From Anaerofustis stercorihominis (GTDB lineage: Bacteria > Bacillota > Clostridia > Eubacteriales > Anaerofustaceae), in assembly GCA_015058295.1 (NCBI GenBank), contig SVCP01000002.1, positions 43,278-107,277 on the forward strand: a stretch of DNA of 64,000 bases, read 5' to 3'. This document shows positions 7,453 through 15,177 of this stretch, in pieces. The position numbers and the translations under genes were made by a program. The first letter of the stretch is position 1; the number at the start of each line of letters is the position of its first letter. Below the pieces are notes generated by a model, which did not search any database, was not told the origin of the DNA, and worked only from the letters and a program-made list of their open reading frames with translations.

Positions 7453-7668
7453 AGCCCCGCCCCGCTCGCTTCGCTCGCCCCCCCGCCGCAGGCTGCAAGC
7501 CGTGATATACACGGCTTGCGTTCAGAAGCATCGCTTCTGAACTGCCCACGGGCAAGCCCGTGGGCGCCTGCGGCGCCGCCACGCCGACGAAGTCGGCGGT
7601 CCAAAAGCGGAGCTTTTGGGTGCGCTGTGTCCCTCACAGCGCAGGCGGCGGGGGAGGTGGGTGGGAGT
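7453..7668. repeat. GC-rich hairpin array (full copy)
   Basis: About 216 bases of very high GC hold at least seven consecutive hairpins with 3-5-base loops: GCAAGCCGTG/CACGGCTTGC, GTTCAGAAGC/GCTTCTGAAC, GCCCACGGGC/CCCGTGGGC, GCGCC/GGCGC, GCCGAC/GTCGGC, CCAAAAGC/GCTTTTGG and GCGCTGTG/CACAGCGC. The edges are C-rich (GCCCCGCCCCG) and G-rich (GGTGGGTGGGAG). Open frames through it on both strands are by-products of base composition. No promoter or gene is credible. Confidence 0.75.
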
Positions 7669-7671
7669 AGC

Positions 7672-7703
7672 ATAAAAACAAACCGTCAGGTTATGACGGT
7701 TTG
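7672..7703 (-). terminator. Terminator of the 88-aa membrane protein gene
   Basis: Stem CAAACCGTCA / TGACGGTTTG (7679-7688 with 7694-7703). On the minus strand it is followed by TGTTTTTATG. Confidence 0.8.
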
Positions 7704-7707
7704 CAAT

Positions 7708-7974
7708 TTATTCTTTCTTAGTCAACTCGTCGATTTTCTCCTCCAGTTTCGTTATTTTTTCACTCAAATCTGCAAATGCTGAATAAATCACTGCACAAGT
7801 AATCAACAATGGAAAAGTAATCAGGAAGAGTATCTCTTTATTATCAAAAAAGCTGTAAAGATAATGCTCCTTATCAATGCTCAGTACAAGATCAAGAAGT
7901 ATACCCGTATTATTTATATACAATATAAGTAATACTGCCACAAGAATACTTATCCATACTTTTAGTATCTTCAT
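7708..7974 (-). CDS. Small membrane protein with C-terminal coiled coil
   Basis: An 88-residue protein, family not recognised. Two hydrophobic segments lie at residues 5-30 and 48-68. The last 20 residues (DLSEKITKLEEKIDELTKKE) form a short amphipathic coiled coil predicted to face the cytoplasm. It has its own terminator and an upstream GGGGG-type ribosome binding site, and sits between a GC-rich repeat and pyk. It could be a phage-holin-like or regulatory small membrane protein, but nothing in the sequence decides this. Confidence 0.65.
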   Translation of the reverse strand: MKILKVWISILVAVLLILYINNTGILLDLVLSIDKEHYLYSFFDNKEILFLITFPLLITCAVIYSAFADLSEKITKLEEKIDELTKKE

Positions 7975-8117
7975 AATTTAATCCCCCTCCCGATTCGGAT
8001 TTGTCAAATTTATACTCAGAGCCAACTATTTATACTGTCATTATATTATACATAACCATAATAAACAATATTTTCAACAAAAATAATCCAAATAATGTAT
8101 AAAATCATAAATATCGG

Positions 8118-8145
8118 CCTGTCCCATATTCGGGACAGGGTTTAT
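8118..8145 (+). terminator. Orphan CCTGTCCC hairpin
   Basis: CCTGTCCC / GGGACAGG stem (8118-8125 with 8132-8139), tail GTTTATTA. No + strand gene precedes it. It shares the stem with terminators at 14240 and 52706. The rest of the 225-base gap holds only AT-rich sequence. Confidence 0.55.
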
Positions 8146-8157
8146 TACGGCAATTAA

Positions 8158-8191
8158 TCCACAAAAAAGAACAGCAATATATGCTGTTCTT
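8158..8191 (-). terminator. Terminator of the thioesterase-rlmH-pfkA-pyk operon
   Basis: Perfect 10-bp stem AAGAACAGCA / TGCTGTTCTT directly after the pyk stop. On the minus strand the tail is TTTTTTGTGG. Confidence 0.88.
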
Positions 8192-8199
8192 ACGCAAAT

Positions 8200-9609
8200 T
8201 TACATAATTTTTTCAACCCTGATGGTATTCGTCGTTCCCTTTACATTCATGGGAAGGCCTGCGGTAATTACTACGGTGTCGCCCGGTTCCACATATCCAA
8301 GTCCTTTTACTTTTGTGATACATTCTTCAAGAAGGCTTTCAAAATCATCTTTCTTTGTGATCTTTACGGGAATTACTCCGTAGGTGAGCATAAGCTGATT
8401 TATCACATGATCTTCGCTCGAAAGCGCTATGACTTTTGAGTTCGGACGGTATTTCGCCACCATACGTGCCGTATAGCCGGATGTTGTGGGGGTGAGTATC
8501 GCTTCCGAACCGATTATTTCAGCTGTGCGGTATGATGAATAAGCAATAGTCTCGGAAATGTCCGCATGGCTTCTTATATCATATCTCGGAACGAGATAGC
8601 TTTCTCCTTCTGCCATAAGAACGATCTCTTTCATTGTTCTGAGAGAGGCCACAGGATATTCCCCTGCCGCTGTTTCCCCTGAAAGCATGACCGCATCGCT
8701 TCCGTCAAATACTGCGTTTGCAACATCCCCGACTTCCGCTCTTGTGGGGCGTGGATTACGTATCATGCTGTCGAGCATCTGTGTAGCGGTGATTACAGGT
8801 TTTCCTGCCATATTGCATTTTTTTATCATTCTCTTCTGAACGATTGGAACTTCCCTTGCAGGGATCTCCACTCCCAGATCTCCCCTTGCAACCATTACTC
8901 CGTCGCTTGCCTGAATGATCTCGTCGAGATTGTCAACGCCCTGACGGTTTTCTATCTTGGAGATCACCATTATATGTTCCGCTCCGTTTTCTTTGAGCAA
9001 TCTTTTGATGTTAAGCACATCGTCCTTACATCTGATAAATGATGCTGCGATAAAATCAACACCGTTTTCGATTCCGAACAGAATGTCATCTATATCCTTT
9101 TCCGTAAGTGCGGGAAGATTGATGCTTACTCCGGGAATATTGATGGATTTGTTGTTTGAAAGCTCTCCTTCGTCCATTACAGTGCAGATAATGTCTTTCT
9201 CTTTTATTTCTTTTACTCTGATGCGCACAAGACCGTCATCGATGAGAATGTCATTTCCAACGGAAAGCTCTTTATATAATTCTGTATATGTTACGGATAC
9301 TTTACTGTTATCACCTTCTGTGTCATAACAGCAAAGGGTAAATTCTTCACCCTGACAGAGAGTTGCGTTTCCGGAAACAAACTGTTTTATTCTGATTTCG
9401 GGGCCTTTTGTATCAAGCATAAGCGCAACGTTGACGCCCAGTCTTTCTCTTACTCTTTTTACTCTGTCGATTCTTTCCTTCTGTTCTTCATGTGTACCGT
9501 GTGAGAAATTGAAACGGGCAACATTCAGCCCTTCGTTCATAAGCTCTTCAAGGATCTTCTCATCATCACATGCAGGGCCCATTGTTGCGACTATTCTCGT
9601 GTTTTTCAT
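8200..9609 (-). CDS. pyk: Pyruvate kinase
   Basis: A 469-residue enzyme converting phosphoenolpyruvate and ADP to pyruvate and ATP in the cytosol. Seen are the N-terminal MKNTRIVATMGPA strand, the LDTKGPEIR metal/substrate loop (near residue 65), the active-site segment VISKIENRQGV (residue ~215, catalytic lysine) and GDLGVEIP. It lacks the extra C-terminal phosphohistidine-like domain found in Bacillus pyruvate kinase. A TAGGAGG site precedes the ATG at 9609, nine bases after pfkA, so glycolytic entry and exit enzymes are made together. Confidence 0.96.
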   Translation of the reverse strand: MKNTRIVATMGPACDDEKILEELMNEGLNVARFNFSHGTHEEQKERIDRVKRVRERLGVNVALMLDTKGPEIRIKQFVSGNATLCQGEEFTLCCYDTEGDNSKVSVTYTELYKELSVGNDILIDDGLVRIRVKEIKEKDIICTVMDEGELSNNKSINIPGVSINLPALTEKDIDDILFGIENGVDFIAASFIRCKDDVLNIKRLLKENGAEHIMVISKIENRQGVDNLDEIIQASDGVMVARGDLGVEIPAREVPIVQKRMIKKCNMAGKPVITATQMLDSMIRNPRPTRAEVGDVANAVFDGSDAVMLSGETAAGEYPVASLRTMKEIVLMAEGESYLVPRYDIRSHADISETIAYSSYRTAEIIGSEAILTPTTSGYTARMVAKYRPNSKVIALSSEDHVINQLMLTYGVIPVKITKKDDFESLLEECITKVKGLGYVEPGDTVVITAGLPMNVKGTTNTIRVEKIM

Positions 9610-9618
9610 AATAACCTC

Positions 9619-10575
9619 CTATATGGAAAGTCTCATTGCCACGTTGTAATTTTCCTCGTCGAAAACACCTTCCATACTGAGTGCTTCCTCAAGGTCCATT
9701 GCAACATACTCTCCGCCTCTGAGGCATATCGCCTTGTTCTTTTCACCTTTGATAAGGAGATTTACTGCCATAGAACCCATCCTTGCCGCAAGGATTCTGT
9801 CAAAGGCCGTGGGAGAGCCGCCTCTCTGGATATATCCTAGATCTGTTACGTTTACGGTGAGGGAAGTAAGCTCTTCAACCCTTTTAGCAAACTCATTTAT
9901 ATCTCCTGCGCCTTCAGCATAGACAATAATGCTGTGAAGTTTTCCTCTGTCCTTGCCTTTGAGCATCTTTTCGCAGATAGCTTCAACGCTGTACTCCCTT
10001 TCGGGAACAACGATTGCTTCCGCACCGCCTGCGAGACCTGCGGAGATCGCAAGATTGCCGCAGTTTCTTCCCATTACCTCAACCACGCTTACACGGTTAT
10101 GTGAAAGAGAAGTATCTCTTATTTTTGAGATGGCTTCAACCGCCGTATTTACAGCTGTGTCAAAACCGATGGTATAATCCGTACATGCAACGTCATTATC
10201 AATAGTTCCGGGAATCGCCATTACGTTTATGCCATATTTTGAAAGAGACAGCGCACCTTTATACGAGCCGTCTCCGCCGATGACTACAAGATTTTCGATC
10301 TTGTTGGCGAGAAGAGTTTCTGCAGCCTTCTTTACCCCTGCTTCTTCGTACATTTCCTGACAGCGGGATGTTTTTATCATAGTTCCGCCGCGCTGAATAA
10401 TATCCGCTACGGAATATACATTCATTTTGTAAAGATTATTGTCAATAAGACCCTGATAGCCGAATTTTACTCCGTAAGGATCAATACCGTTATAAATACA
10501 TTCTCTTACTACCGCCCTTACAGCAGCATTCATGCCGGGAGAATCTCCGCCGCTTGTCAAAACCGCAATTTTCAT
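9619..10575 (-). CDS. pfkA: ATP-dependent 6-phosphofructokinase
   Basis: A 318-residue phosphofructokinase of the bacterial ATP-type (length almost identical to E. coli PfkA). GGDSPGMNAAVRAVV binds nucleotide, PGTIDND and DYTIGFDTA contain the catalytic aspartates, and VEVMGRNCG and the GGSPTAFDR segments line the sugar site. GGDGS near residue 103 favours ATP over pyrophosphate as donor. It lies 11 bases after rlmH with an AAGGAGGAATT ribosome binding site. Confidence 0.97.
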   Translation of the reverse strand: MKIAVLTSGGDSPGMNAAVRAVVRECIYNGIDPYGVKFGYQGLIDNNLYKMNVYSVADIIQRGGTMIKTSRCQEMYEEAGVKKAAETLLANKIENLVVIGGDGSYKGALSLSKYGINVMAIPGTIDNDVACTDYTIGFDTAVNTAVEAISKIRDTSLSHNRVSVVEVMGRNCGNLAISAGLAGGAEAIVVPEREYSVEAICEKMLKGKDRGKLHSIIVYAEGAGDINEFAKRVEELTSLTVNVTDLGYIQRGGSPTAFDRILAARMGSMAVNLLIKGEKNKAICLRGGEYVAMDLEEALSMEGVFDEENYNVAMRLSI

Positions 10576-10586
10576 AATTCCTCCTT

Positions 10587-11045
10587 TTATTTATGATAAG
10601 ATTCGTTGTTGTTTATCTTGAAAGCCCTGTATATCTGTTCCGCAAGAAATACCCGGAAAAGCTGATGGGCAAAAGTCATCTTTGAGAAAGAAAGTGCAAG
10701 ATCACTTCTTTCCTTCACGCTGTCATCAAGACCACAGCTTCCGCCGATTATAAAGCATATATCCGGCGAATTATAAGTATAGATGTCACTGAGCTTTGAA
10801 GCAAATTCTTCGCTTGAGAGCATCTTTCCTTCTATTTCTGTCGTGATTACAAAAGCCTTTTTCGGTATCTTTTCGAGGATCCTTTCCGCTTCTTTCTTTT
10901 TTGCGATCCTCGCATCGTCCGTATTTTCATCTTTCAGCTCGATAAGTTCCACTTTATCGAACCGTGAGATCATCTTTTTATAATTGTCGAAGGCATCTTT
11001 GAGAAACTTCTCCTTCATTTTCCCTACAGCAATTATATATATCAC
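10587..11045 (-). CDS. rlmH: 23S rRNA (pseudouridine1915-N3)-methyltransferase RlmH
   Basis: A 152-residue SPOUT methyltransferase that modifies pseudouridine 1915 in helix 69 of 23S rRNA. The C-terminal knot is plain: FIIGGSCGLDDSVKERSD, then LSFSKMTFAHQLFRVFLAEQIYRA and the final NNESYHK, where family members end in YH(K/R). N-terminal IIAVGKMKE also fits. Its ATG at 11045 overlaps the stop of the thioesterase gene by four bases. Confidence 0.95.
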   Translation of the reverse strand: MIYIIAVGKMKEKFLKDAFDNYKKMISRFDKVELIELKDENTDDARIAKKKEAERILEKIPKKAFVITTEIEGKMLSSEEFASKLSDIYTYNSPDICFIIGGSCGLDDSVKERSDLALSFSKMTFAHQLFRVFLAEQIYRAFKINNNESYHK

Positions 11046-11785
11046 TTCTTCCTCCAGTAACTTTCAATCTGTGCCGCTGTTGATGAATCGCCGCAGAGTA
11101 TTTTCTGGCTGAGCTTTACATATTCGCCTGTATCTTCCAATGCGTACATCATGGTGTTTGCCGTTTTGTCGTTTATTCCGCCGACAAAATTCAGCAGAAC
11201 TTCCGACAGCTCATACTTTTCATAATCCATTATATCATCACATTCATACAGAAACGAAAAATATCTCGCATTGTTGACATGCATATTCGTGTCGAAATCA
11301 TCACTCCGTATATAAAGAGGATCAGTATGTGTATACTGCGGATTTTTAGCCATTTTTTTGTCTGTCTTTTCCGTAATCCCTTCCGTATATGTGAACTGAG
11401 CATATTCTTCCGGGACACTGACTATCTTCATAGCACTGAAGTCCCTCAGAGACCAGTAGCTTACTATCCTGATGAGAAGCTCCCCGTTTTCATCATATAA
11501 TGCAAATATCCTCTCGCAGAAATGTCTTGTGTATCTGCTCTGATATGTTTTCAATGTGACTTCGGAAAGATACTCCGGAAGTGAATATATCTTCACATCG
11601 TATTTGTTGATTATCCAGCATATGCCTGTGTTGTCGTTATTGAGGGAAATATATTTTTCCCAGAGCTTTGTCTGTTCGTCAGTCAGATCGACAAATCTTT
11701 CGATAATGGATGAAAGTTTCATATTTCCGTATTTGTCACAAAGAGAGCTTGTAAGGCGGATCTTTGTTTCATAAAGTTCATACAT
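11042..11785 (-). CDS. Acyl-ACP thioesterase (FatA/FatB-like hotdog)
   Basis: About 247 residues with two hotdog domains of the acyl-ACP thioesterase family: N-terminal ETKIRLTSSLCDKYGN and QSRYTRHFCERIFALYDENGELL, then the second domain with SDDFDTNMHVNNARYFSF. It releases fatty acids from acyl carrier protein. I place the start at 11785 (MYELYETK), six bases after GGAGGA, rather than at 11809. It heads the operon with rlmH, pfkA and pyk, so it is co-transcribed with unrelated housekeeping genes. Confidence 0.86.
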   Translation of the reverse strand: MYELYETKIRLTSSLCDKYGNMKLSSIIERFVDLTDEQTKLWEKYISLNNDNTGICWIINKYDVKIYSLPEYLSEVTLKTYQSRYTRHFCERIFALYDENGELLIRIVSYWSLRDFSAMKIVSVPEEYAQFTYTEGITEKTDKKMAKNPQYTHTDPLYIRSDDFDTNMHVNNARYFSFLYECDDIMDYEKYELSEVLLNFVGGINDKTANTMMYALEDTGEYVKLSQKILCGDSSTAAQIESYWRKK

Positions 11786-11905
11786 AGGTATTCCTCCGTG
11801 TATGTTCATATTTTACCATAAACTTCGCTTTTATTAAATAGTCCTGAGCACTTCTGATATTGTTTTAATGAATTATATATGCTAAAATTCCGTTAAGGAG
11901 TAATT

Positions 11906-14176
11906 ATGAAAGCTATTGGCGTATCCGTAAAAAATCTTGTGCAGACAGCTCTCAGAAAAGGCCACATAGACAACCGCTATGTAGCCAGAAACAGAGCCGA
12001 AGAAGGAAGCATTGTTCACAGAATCATACAGAAAACCTATTCCGAAGATGACAGGAGAGAAGTAAGTGTATCGTATTCATGGGAGAAAAATGATATAAAT
12101 CTTATTATCGGCGGAAGAATAGACGGTATTTTAAATGTAAATACAGATCCGACAATCGAAGAGATAAAATCCACAAACCTGCAAGCGGAAGATATTGAAG
12201 AACCTTTCCGGACGCATCTTGCCCAGGCTAAGGCATATGCGTTTATTTATGCTGCGGACAACTCTCTCGGGAAGATAAAAGTACGCATGAACTATTACTC
12301 ATTATCGGAGAAAGTATCGAAATATTTTCTTTACGAGTATACATTCACAGAACTGGAAGAGTTTTTCAACGACATATGCGAAAAATATTTTATGTATGTT
12401 GAACTGAAGCTGTCTTTGTCGGATGATATAAACAAAAGTATAGAGGAATGCACCTTTCCTTTCGAATACAGAAAATACCAAAGACAGGTCATCGCAAAAA
12501 TATATACCGCACAGAACGAAGGAAAAAATATTTTCATCTGTGCCCCTACAGGAACAGGAAAGACAATAAACGCACTTTTCCCTTCACTGAAAAAGTATCC
12601 CTCGCTCAGAGAAGGCAAGATATTTTATCTTACGGCAAAATCCACGCAGAAAAACGTCGCACTTTACAATCTGTCTCTGTTGAAAGACAGAGGCCTCAAA
12701 GCCGTAACAGTAGAAATAACAGCAAAAGAAAAAGCCTGCAGAATGGATACTCCTTCATGTAACCCGGATGATTGTCCGTATGCAAGAGATTATTATGACA
12801 AGCTCTGGGAAGTTACAAATGATATTCTGAAAAACGAAACACTCATAGATAAGAACGTAATAAATGAATATGCGGAAAAATACACCGTGTGTCCATTTGA
12901 ACTGTCCCTTGATATGAGTGACTGGTCGGATATTATCGTATGCGATTACAATTATGTGTTCGACCCCGCGGCAGCTCTCAGAAGATACTTTGAAGAAAAA
13001 GGCGGCGAGTATATATTTCTCATTGATGAAGCTCATAATCTTATCAGCCGCTCAAGGGAAATGTACTCCGCACAGTTGTCAAAGAAAAAAATATTCTCTG
13101 CGGCAAATAAAGTAAAAGCAAACAAAAAACTCAATCCGCACTTACGGAAGATCCACGCAAAGTTTGCGGAGTATCAGAAGTCTGCAGAAGAGGACGGAAT
13201 CCTCATTCTCGAAGGCGTGGAGGAATATATAATCTCACTTTTATATAAATTTCAGGCAGAAGCAGATAAATTCCTGACGGGCAATCCGCAGGCAGATGGA
13301 TATGACGAGATATATGAGCTGTATTTTGATATGGTGGCATTCCTCAGAATATATGATCTTATGAGCGACAGTCACATCGTATATTATGATATGGAAGAAG
13401 AATCTCTCATACTCTTCTGCACCGATGCAAAGGAATATCTTTCATCCCGCCTGAAAACGGCAAAAAGCGCTGTATTCTTTTCGGCAACACTTTCTCCGCT
13501 GAGTTACTACTGCGAGCTTCTGGGGGGAGAAAGCACAGATTATCTTCTTAATGTGCCGTCGTCATTTGATAAAGACAAGTTTGAGATAACCGCAGACCTG
13601 TCTGTAAAGACAACATATGCGCACAGAAATGCCTATTACCCGGTTATTGCCGATAAAATATATAAGATAATAAATGAAAAACCCGCTAACTATATGGTAT
13701 TCTTTCCGTCATACGAATTTATGCAGAAAGTCTATGATATTTACGAAGAGAAATATCCCACGCTTAATATAGTCATGACAAAACGTGGTCTTACTGAAAA
13801 AGAAAGAGATGAGATAATATCTTTAATGACTCCCGATGCTGATCTCAGTTTATTTGCTGTCTCCGGCGGAGTATTTTCCGAAGGAATCGACCTGACGGGA
13901 GAAAAACTGTACGGGGCAATAATCGTCGGCTGCGCCCTTCCTATGGTATCTGTAAAGAATGAACTTATAAGATCTCACTTTGAGGAAAACGGACGGGACG
14001 GATTTGAATACGCATATATCATACCTGCCATGAACAAAGTGCTGCAGTCTATGGGAAGAGTAATACGTACTTCCGATGACGAAGGCATCGCATATCTGAT
14101 GGATGAGCGGTTTGCCCACGCAAAATACAGGCGTTGTTTCCCGCAACATTATGATAATATCAGATTTGTCAGGTAA
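11906..14176 (+). CDS. Rad3/XPD-type Fe-S DNA helicase fused to a PD-(D/E)XK nuclease-like domain
   Basis: A 756-residue protein. Residues 1-150 resemble a RecB/Cas4-type nuclease: GSIVHR, then GGRIDGIL and TIEEIKSTN supply the D...ExK triad. From about residue 185 it is a superfamily 2 helicase: Walker A CAPTGTGKT, four cysteines (C278, C285, C290 and a C near 331) where XPD/DinG hold a 4Fe-4S cluster, DEAH box near residue 374, and C-terminal motifs (VFFSATLSPLS, and MGRVIRT near 715). Role probably in DNA repair. AAGGAG precedes the ATG. It is monocistronic. Confidence 0.87.
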   Translation: MKAIGVSVKNLVQTALRKGHIDNRYVARNRAEEGSIVHRIIQKTYSEDDRREVSVSYSWEKNDINLIIGGRIDGILNVNTDPTIEEIKSTNLQAEDIEEPFRTHLAQAKAYAFIYAADNSLGKIKVRMNYYSLSEKVSKYFLYEYTFTELEEFFNDICEKYFMYVELKLSLSDDINKSIEECTFPFEYRKYQRQVIAKIYTAQNEGKNIFICAPTGTGKTINALFPSLKKYPSLREGKIFYLTAKSTQKNVALYNLSLLKDRGLKAVTVEITAKEKACRMDTPSCNPDDCPYARDYYDKLWEVTNDILKNETLIDKNVINEYAEKYTVCPFELSLDMSDWSDIIVCDYNYVFDPAAALRRYFEEKGGEYIFLIDEAHNLISRSREMYSAQLSKKKIFSAANKVKANKKLNPHLRKIHAKFAEYQKSAEEDGILILEGVEEYIISLLYKFQAEADKFLTGNPQADGYDEIYELYFDMVAFLRIYDLMSDSHIVYYDMEEESLILFCTDAKEYLSSRLKTAKSAVFFSATLSPLSYYCELLGGESTDYLLNVPSSFDKDKFEITADLSVKTTYAHRNAYYPVIADKIYKIINEKPANYMVFFPSYEFMQKVYDIYEEKYPTLNIVMTKRGLTEKERDEIISLMTPDADLSLFAVSGGVFSEGIDLTGEKLYGAIIVGCALPMVSVKNELIRSHFEENGRDGFEYAYIIPAMNKVLQSMGRVIRTSDDEGIAYLMDERFAHAKYRRCFPQHYDNIRFVR

Positions 14177-14239
14177 TTCCGTCAAAATAATACTCAATCT
14201 TACAGAATTCTCAAAATGGCTTATTTAAAGCAAAAAACA

Positions 14240-14272
14240 GCCTGTCCCATTTACGGGACAGGCCTCTTTTTA
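14240..14272 (+). terminator. Terminator of the helicase gene (CCTGTCCC family)
   Basis: GCCTGTCCC / GGGACAGGC stem (14240-14248 with 14255-14263) followed by CTCTTTTTAT. The preceding TTATTTAAAGCAAAAAACA also resembles the sequence before the terminator at 52706. Confidence 0.85.
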
Positions 14273-14304
14273 TGGAAAAACATATCGGAAATATGCAATT
14301 TTTG

Positions 14305-15177
14305 TCATTTATGAAGAAAATCATACACGCAGTCGCTGAGTTTTCCAAGCTCTTCCATAGAAAGACTTTCAGCCCGTGTATTTTCTTTGATACCTGCGTT
14401 TTCCATAATTATGCGTACATCGTCTTTTGATAAAGACAGTCCGCTTGACAGGCAATTAAGCAGTGTCTTTCTTCTCATGGCAAATCCTGCACGGACAGTT
14501 TTGAAGAATGTCTCTTCGTCTTTTATATCTATGACAGGAGTCTTTCTCGGCGTAAGCTGAATCACCGCAGAATCCACATTCGGCGCAGGCATAAATACGT
14601 TTCTGGATACATCGAACAGATACTCCACCTCAGCGTAATAATGCACGGCGATGGTGAAAGACGAATAGTCTTTTGTTCCGACCTTTGCCGCAAGACGTTT
14701 CGCAACTTCCTTCTGGAGCATTACAGTGATATTTTTAAACTTGATGCCGCTCTCCAGGAATTTAAGGATAACGGGAGAAGTGATATAATACGGCAGGTTC
14801 GACACAACGGATACCTTCTCCGGTGTGTTCACATATTCCCCGAGAAGCTCATCAAGATCCACTTTAAGTATGTCGGAATGTACGAACTCTACATTCTCCG
14901 TCAGTTCAAACAAATCTCTGAGCATTGTCAGGGCAAACGGGTCGATTTCCACAGCGATTACTTTCTTCGCATAATCCGCAAGAAGCTCTGTAAGGGCACC
15001 GATGCCCGGGCCTACTTCGATTGCGATCTCTTCTCCCGTAAAATCGGGAGCCGAAGCTATCTTATCCGCAACATTACCGTCAATAAGAAAGTTCTGTCCG
15101 AGATCTTTTTTAAAGTAGAAATTATATTTGTTCATTATTTCTTTTATTGCAGCGGGGTTTGTAAGTGTAGATGCCAT
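14305..15177 (-). CDS. rsmA: 16S rRNA (adenine1518/1519-N6)-dimethyltransferase
   Basis: A 290-residue KsgA-type enzyme that dimethylates two adenines at the 3' end of 16S rRNA. QNFLIDGNVADKI, the SAM site EVGPGIGALTELL, acidic VEIDPFAL and the catalytic motif SNLPYYITSP near residue 125 are all present, as is FAMRRKTLLNCL in the C-terminal helical domain. Its start overlaps the stop of the upstream flippase gene by one base, so the two are coupled. Confidence 0.96.
   Translation of the reverse strand: MASTLTNPAAIKEIMNKYNFYFKKDLGQNFLIDGNVADKIASAPDFTGEEIAIEVGPGIGALTELLADYAKKVIAVEIDPFALTMLRDLFELTENVEFVHSDILKVDLDELLGEYVNTPEKVSVVSNLPYYITSPVILKFLESGIKFKNITVMLQKEVAKRLAAKVGTKDYSSFTIAVHYYAEVEYLFDVSRNVFMPAPNVDSAVIQLTPRKTPVIDIKDEETFFKTVRAGFAMRRKTLLNCLSSGLSLSKDDVRIIMENAGIKENTRAESLSMEELGKLSDCVYDFLHK

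Noticed and set aside
7376..7782. Several overlapping open frames through the GC-rich array
   Set aside because: They run on both strands over tandem palindromes, lack ribosome binding sites and encode low-complexity Arg/Ala/Gly sequence.
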